Source: Desulfocapsa sp. (lineage in GTDB: Bacteria; Desulfobacterota; Desulfobulbia; Desulfobulbales; Desulfocapsaceae). Taken from it: a stretch of 8,832 nucleotides of DNA. This document shows positions 6,249 to 8,832 of the stretch, piece after piece. The notes below the pieces were generated by a model. It had not been told where the DNA came from. It saw nothing but the letters and a program-made list of their open reading frames with translations, and made no database searches. Made by a program: the position numbers and the translations under genes. The stretch covers positions 1 through 8,832 of the forward strand of contig JAOZTO010000074.1 of the NCBI GenBank assembly GCA_029942265.1, in the 5' to 3' direction. Every line of letters begins with the position of its first letter. Within the stretch, counting starts at the first letter, position 1.

Positions 6249-6412
6249 TTTATTCTCCGATTAATATAATATAACGTGAAAATTCAATTTAGTAACTTTA
6301 CCACTTAATCAAGTTAGAAAAAACGAGAGCTCATGTGGAGACATCAACATGTTTTGTCAAATAAAGATACTTACTTGCGTTTTAGCGCATTAGGACGATT
6401 ACAATATAATTG

Positions 6413-6808
6413 CTAAACGCGACGACGTTTTGGTGGTTTGCAACCATTGTGAGGGACAGGTGTCACATCTACAATTTTGCTAACTTCAAATCTAGTGTTT
6501 ATTAATGCGCGTAAAGCAGCTTCACGACCAGGTCCTGGTCCCTTAACTCTTACTTCAATCTTTCGCAATCCATGTTCTGCTGCTTTTTCTGCAGCTTCAG
6601 CCATTGCTTTTTGTGCCGCAAAGGGTGTTGATTTTCGAGACCCCTTGAAACCCAAAACACCAGAAGAGCACCAAGATATTACATTACCCTGTTTATCAGA
6701 TATGGTGACAATGGTATTATTAAAAGTAGAGTAAATAAAGACTATTCCCTCAGGAATATTCTTTTTTACCCTCTTCTTATTTGATCCGGCACGTTTTGCT
6801 GTGGCCAT
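6413..6808 (-). CDS. rpsK: 30S ribosomal protein S11
   Basis: Small-subunit platform protein that contacts 16S rRNA near the E site and mRNA. The 131-aa product has all the expected blocks: the basic N-terminus ([14 protein letters not shown]), [17 protein letters not shown] (22-38), [16 protein letters not shown] (53-68), [15 protein letters not shown] (88-102) and the near-invariant end [17 protein letters not shown] (115-131). The ATG at 6808 has AGGTG seven nucleotides upstream. It starts 21 nt after rpsM and should be co-transcribed with it. Confidence 0.98.
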   Translation of the reverse strand: MATAKRAGSNKKRVKKNIPEGIVFIYSTFNNTIVTISDKQGNVISWCSSGVLGFKGSRKSTPFAAQKAMAEAAEKAAEHGLRKIEVRVKGPGPGREAALRALINTRFEVSKIVDVTPVPHNGCKPPKRRRV

Positions 6809-6829
6809 AATTACACCTGTATTAATATA

Positions 6830-7192
6830 TTATTTACGACCAGGAGCACGACGTGGTCCTTTTTTCGTTCTTGCATTAGTTTTTGTCTTCTGTCCACGGC
6901 ATGGCAAGCCCATACGATGGCGACGTCCACGATAACAACCAAGGTCAGTAAGACGTTTAATGTCCATAGAAACTTCACGTCTTCTATCACCTTCGACAGT
7001 ATACTCAGATTCAATAATCTTACGAATACGAGTAACATCCTCACCGCCAAGATCGTCACTATTCATTGTGTATGGTAAATCAGCTTTATCTAATATCTGT
7101 CTGGCTGAAGTTAGACCAAGTCCATGAATATATGTGAGTGCACGATCCATATGTTTATTTTTTGGGAGATCAACCCCCGCTATACGTGCCAA
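6830..7192 (-). CDS. rpsM: 30S ribosomal protein S13
   Basis: Small-subunit head protein that forms intersubunit bridges with the 50S and contacts P-site tRNA. The sequence is canonical: [12 protein letters not shown] at the start, a helical middle, [38 protein letters not shown] at the end; the usual Val/Thr in the GLPxRGQ motif is Cys here. Two starts compete. The ATG at 7198 gives MNLARIAGV, but AAGGAG (7205-7200) lies only one nucleotide before it. The TTG at 7192 gives the textbook MARIAGV and places the same AAGGAG at seven nucleotides. I therefore prefer the TTG (120 aa); the ATG adds two residues. It follows rpmJ by about 50 nt. Confidence 0.95.
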   Translation of the reverse strand: MARIAGVDLPKNKHMDRALTYIHGLGLTSARQILDKADLPYTMNSDDLGGEDVTRIRKIIESEYTVEGDRRREVSMDIKRLTDLGCYRGRRHRMGLPCRGQKTKTNARTKKGPRRAPGRK

Positions 7193-7199
7193 ATTCATA

Positions 7200-7205
7200 C
7201 TCCTT
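7200..7205 (-). promoter_or_regulatory. Ribosome-binding site deciding the rpsM start
   Basis: AAGGAG on the minus strand is the only good Shine-Dalgarno in front of rpsM. It touches the upstream ATG (one nucleotide between) but is seven nucleotides from the in-frame TTG at 7192, which favours the TTG. Confidence 0.6.
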
Positions 7206-7244
7206 AATAATGTGACAATAAATTGTCTGTCTCAAAATGAGATA

Positions 7245-7358
7245 TTACCCTTGACGCTGTTTATGCTTTTTTACCTTACAGCTAACTCGGACTACGCCAT
7301 TTCGTTTAAATATTCTACAATCACTACACATTTTTTTGACAGATGATCTGACTTTCAT
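7245..7358 (-). CDS. rpmJ: 50S ribosomal protein L36
   Basis: The smallest ribosomal protein, stabilising 23S rRNA in the large subunit. Translating the minus strand from the ATG at 7358 gives 37 residues: [20 protein letters not shown], then [17 protein letters not shown], then TAA. C11, C14, C27 and H32 form the complete zinc ribbon of the C+ (RpmJ1-type) form. Length and spacing equal the family standard. It starts 12 nt after the infA stop and is followed by rpsM, the common infA-rpmJ-rpsM order. GAGAG upstream serves as ribosome-binding site. Confidence 0.97.
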   Translation of the reverse strand: MKVRSSVKKMCSDCRIFKRNGVVRVSCKVKKHKQRQG

Positions 7359-7370
7359 GTGATAACTCTC

Positions 7371-7607
7371 TTATTTTTTCTTTTTATTGTTCTTGGCACG
7401 AAACGTTACCCTTCCCCTAGTAAGGTCGTAAGGAGATAGTTCAATTGTTACGCGATCACCCGGTAATATTTTGATAAAATGCATTCGCATCTTTCCGGAA
7501 ATATGAGCAAGAACTTTATGACCATTATCAAGTTCAACACGAAACATCGCATTGGGAAGTGGTTCTATAATGGTACCTTCTACTTCAATGGCTTCTTCTT
7601 TGGCCAT
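7371..7607 (-). CDS. infA: Translation initiation factor IF-1
   Basis: IF-1 binds the 30S A site and assists IF-2 and IF-3 in initiation. The 78-aa product is a single S1-like OB fold: [70 protein letters not shown] in sequence blocks from residue 1 to 70, then a lysine-rich tail (KNNKKKK) a few residues longer than usual. The ATG at 7607 has AGGAG at good spacing. It lies between map and rpmJ as in many bacteria. A TTGAAT/TATAAT pair just upstream abuts the start codon and is more likely chance than a promoter. Confidence 0.97.
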   Translation of the reverse strand: MAKEEAIEVEGTIIEPLPNAMFRVELDNGHKVLAHISGKMRMHFIKILPGDRVTIELSPYDLTRGRVTFRAKNNKKKK

Positions 7608-7699
7608 AATTATACTCCTGAAACTATCAAATTCAAATCGAAAAAGGGACTATAATAAACTATCCTCATAAAAAAGAGAAGCATTTTTTACTAATAACC

Positions 7700-8482
7700 C
7701 TAAAAATTGTCTCGCGAGCTGAGAACGATTGGTCCATCAGCTGTAACTGCTATAGAATGTTCAAAATGTGCAGAAGGTTTTCTATCTGCAGTAATAACAG
7801 TCCAGCCATCACGTAAGACTGTAACTTTATGCGTGCCTAGATTTATCATGGGTTCTATGGCTATAACCATTCCCTCAATAAGTCTAGGAGACTGACCGTC
7901 TTGAACATAATTAGGGATCTCTGGTCCTTCATGTAACGAATTCCCAATACCATGTCCAACAAATTGCCTTACTACAGAATATCCTTTTGGCTCAACGTAT
8001 TCCTGTACTGCACGAGAGATATCTGAGATTCTATTACCTATTTGAACTTGTTCAATAGCGCGATCAAGAGACTCTTGGGTGGCAATTAATAATTTATGTG
8101 TTTCATTTTTTATCTTACCAACTGGTATAGTCACAGCTGAGTCGCCAAAAAATCCTTTATAACAGACCCCGAAATCAACTGATAGTATATCACCTTTTTT
8201 CAGTTTCCTCTTACGCGATGGGATACCATGAACAACTTCTTCATTAATTGATACACATAAACTACCTGGGAATCCATGATACCCCTTAAATGCAGGAATA
8301 GAATTCCGTTTACGACATAATTTTTCAGCCATTTGATCTAGTTCAAATGTGCTAATTCCTGGTTCTACGCATTTCTTTACGAGACAAAGAACCTCTGCGA
8401 CTATTTGATTGGCTTCACCCATGATTATAATTTCATCAGGTGTTTTAACTAATATTGGCTTTGAGACCTGTTGTTCTCCCAC
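7700..8482 (-). CDS. map: Methionine aminopeptidase, type I
   Basis: Cytosolic metalloprotease that removes the initiator Met from nascent proteins after deformylation. It is 260 aa with a pita-bread fold. All five metal ligands are visible: D103, D114, H177, E210 and E241. Their spacing (11, 63, 33, 31) is identical to E. coli D97, D108, H171, E204 and E235. The substrate-side histidines H85 (VVHGIP) and H184 (SLHEGPEIPNY) are also kept. There is no N-terminal zinc-finger extension, so this is the plain bacterial type Ia form. The start is a GTG at 8482, with GAGAG seven nucleotides upstream. It comes after secY and before infA; its transcription presumably comes from the spc operon, through the palindrome in the gap. 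Confidence 0.97.
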   Translation of the reverse strand: MGEQQVSKPILVKTPDEIIIMGEANQIVAEVLCLVKKCVEPGISTFELDQMAEKLCRKRNSIPAFKGYHGFPGSLCVSINEEVVHGIPSRKRKLKKGDILSVDFGVCYKGFFGDSAVTIPVGKIKNETHKLLIATQESLDRAIEQVQIGNRISDISRAVQEYVEPKGYSVVRQFVGHGIGNSLHEGPEIPNYVQDGQSPRLIEGMVIAIEPMINLGTHKVTVLRDGWTVITADRKPSAHFEHSIAVTADGPIVLSSRDNF

Positions 8483-8566
8483 GTGTTTACTCTCAATTTA
8501 TCAGTTTTTTAGACCTATTAGTGTCTGAAAAATGAATTAAACCGTAAGTTGAATCATTTCAGATTT

Positions 8567-8680
8567 GATGGCGTCGTAAAAACTCTCCATCTGCTTCGTT
8601 GCTGCAAATTTTCTATCATTACGACGTACTTTAGTACGCCGATTACGCGCCTCGCATATGGAGTTTTTTACTTAGCCATC
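8567..8680. repeat. Imperfect palindromic repeat C between secY and map
   Basis: The ends GATGGC (8567-8572) and GCCATC (8675-8680) are complementary. Pairing continues inward through GTAAAAACTC and GAGTTTTTTAC and then CCAT/ATGG, with small gaps. The centre holds a perfect CGTACT-TT-AGTACG hairpin (8625-8638). The whole 114-nt unit folds on itself, with unpaired stretches between arms and centre. It interrupts an operon without harming a gene. It looks like the palindromic dispersed repeats reported in sulfate-reducing deltaproteobacteria, but that likeness is from memory and unverified. Confidence 0.75.
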
Positions 8681-8685
8681 TGCAA

Positions 8686-8714
8686 TTTGACCTTTTTACG
8701 AGCTTGTCAGATTT
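8686..8714 (+). repeat. Short repeat D, second copy, flanking palindrome C
   Basis: TTTGAC, CTTTTTACGAG and TTGTCAGATTTG in a row match 1923-1892 on the opposite strand, apart from three missing bases and small changes. It starts six nucleotides after palindrome C. Confidence 0.55.
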
Positions 8715-8778
8715 GGTTCATTAAAATTTATTGTTGATTTCGAACCGAATTCGATTACCCACAATAATTAGAACTACC

Positions 8779-8832
8779 TTACTTTTTACCGCTAGATTTC
8801 ATAAACCCTTCATAGTTAGTCATCACCATTTG
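8779..8832 (-). CDS. secY: Preprotein translocase subunit SecY, C-terminus (partial)
   Basis: Only the last 17 codons and the TAA stop lie in the window; the gene continues beyond the right edge. The residues QMVMTNYEGFMKSSGKK match the typical SecY end, in which the final membrane helix and a conserved Q-I-E-S type stretch are followed by an M-x-x-x-Y-E/D-G-F-x-K segment and a basic tail. SecY is the channel of the Sec translocon in the inner membrane. Its place directly before map, infA and rpmJ is the standard end of the spc operon, which supports the call despite the short length. Confidence 0.85.
   Translation of the reverse strand, partial: QMVMTNYEGFMKSSGKK

Larger units (their letters stand above)
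8483..8778. other. secY-map intergenic region
   Basis: These 296 nt hold no protein gene; adk, which often stands between secY and map, is absent. The central part is palindrome C (8567-8680) with a copy of motif D beside it (8686-8714). The 62-codon plus-strand frame across the palindrome has no family features. No clear promoter for map was found. Confidence 0.75.

Noticed and set aside
6332..6360. TTGACA in the rpsK-rpsD spacer as a full promoter.
   Set aside because: At 16-18 nt the -10 would be CACATG-like, far from consensus.
7610..7640. TTGAAT-16-TATAAT just before infA as a promoter.
   Set aside because: The -10 touches the start codon and overlaps the AGGAG; it could serve only a leaderless or internal transcript.
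8549..8737. 62-codon plus-strand reading frame.
   Set aside because: It is the read-through of palindrome C and its flank, without protein-like features.

Overview
The window is a stretch of translation and transcription genes, all on the minus strand, from an AT-rich bacterium. Reading in the direction of transcription (high to low coordinates) the order is secY (last codons only), map, infA, rpmJ, rpsM, rpsK, rpsD, rpoA, rplQ, then a YkgJ-type cysteine-cluster gene, then rpsB, tsf and pyrH. The short EF-Ts (197 aa), an RNA polymerase alpha subunit with every expected C-terminal-domain residue, the zinc-ribbon forms of S4 and L36, and a CxxCxxCC protein beside ribosomal genes all fit an anaerobic Desulfobacterota (deltaproteobacterial) sulfate-reducer-like genome. 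This assignment is inference from gene content and protein style, not from a search.

Right part (8832 to 4076): the end of the spc operon runs into the alpha operon. secY and map are separated by about 300 nt with no gene (no adk here), filled mainly by a 114-nt imperfect palindrome. map through rplQ have ordinary short spacers, except a 164-nt rpsK-rpsD gap. rpmJ (37 aa) is intact between infA and rpsM.

Middle (4075 to 2753): a 114-nt repeat (copy A2) lies between rplQ and the strong rho-independent terminator that should end the alpha operon. The ykgJ-like gene follows, then a 300-nt gap with an imperfect palindrome and the rpsB leader.

Left part (2752 to 1): the rpsB-tsf-pyrH operon. rpsB and tsf are separated by 399 nt holding a short tandem-strand motif, a GC-rich hairpin (possible attenuator) and a roughly 187-nt long palindrome. 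Downstream of pyrH, where frr is often found, the window ends in a second, inverted copy (A1) of the repeat found after rplQ, 86% identical without gaps.

Functionally the genes make ribosomal subunit proteins (S2, S4, S11, S13, L17, L36), initiation and elongation factors (IF-1, EF-Ts), the RNA polymerase alpha subunit, the enzyme that trims initiator methionine, and UMP kinase for pyrimidine nucleotide supply. The genes are conventional. The unusual content is between them: at least three unrelated families of palindromic or inverted repeats sit exactly at gene boundaries of an essential, highly expressed cluster, and one inverted pair brackets the whole ykgJ-rpsB-tsf-pyrH block.
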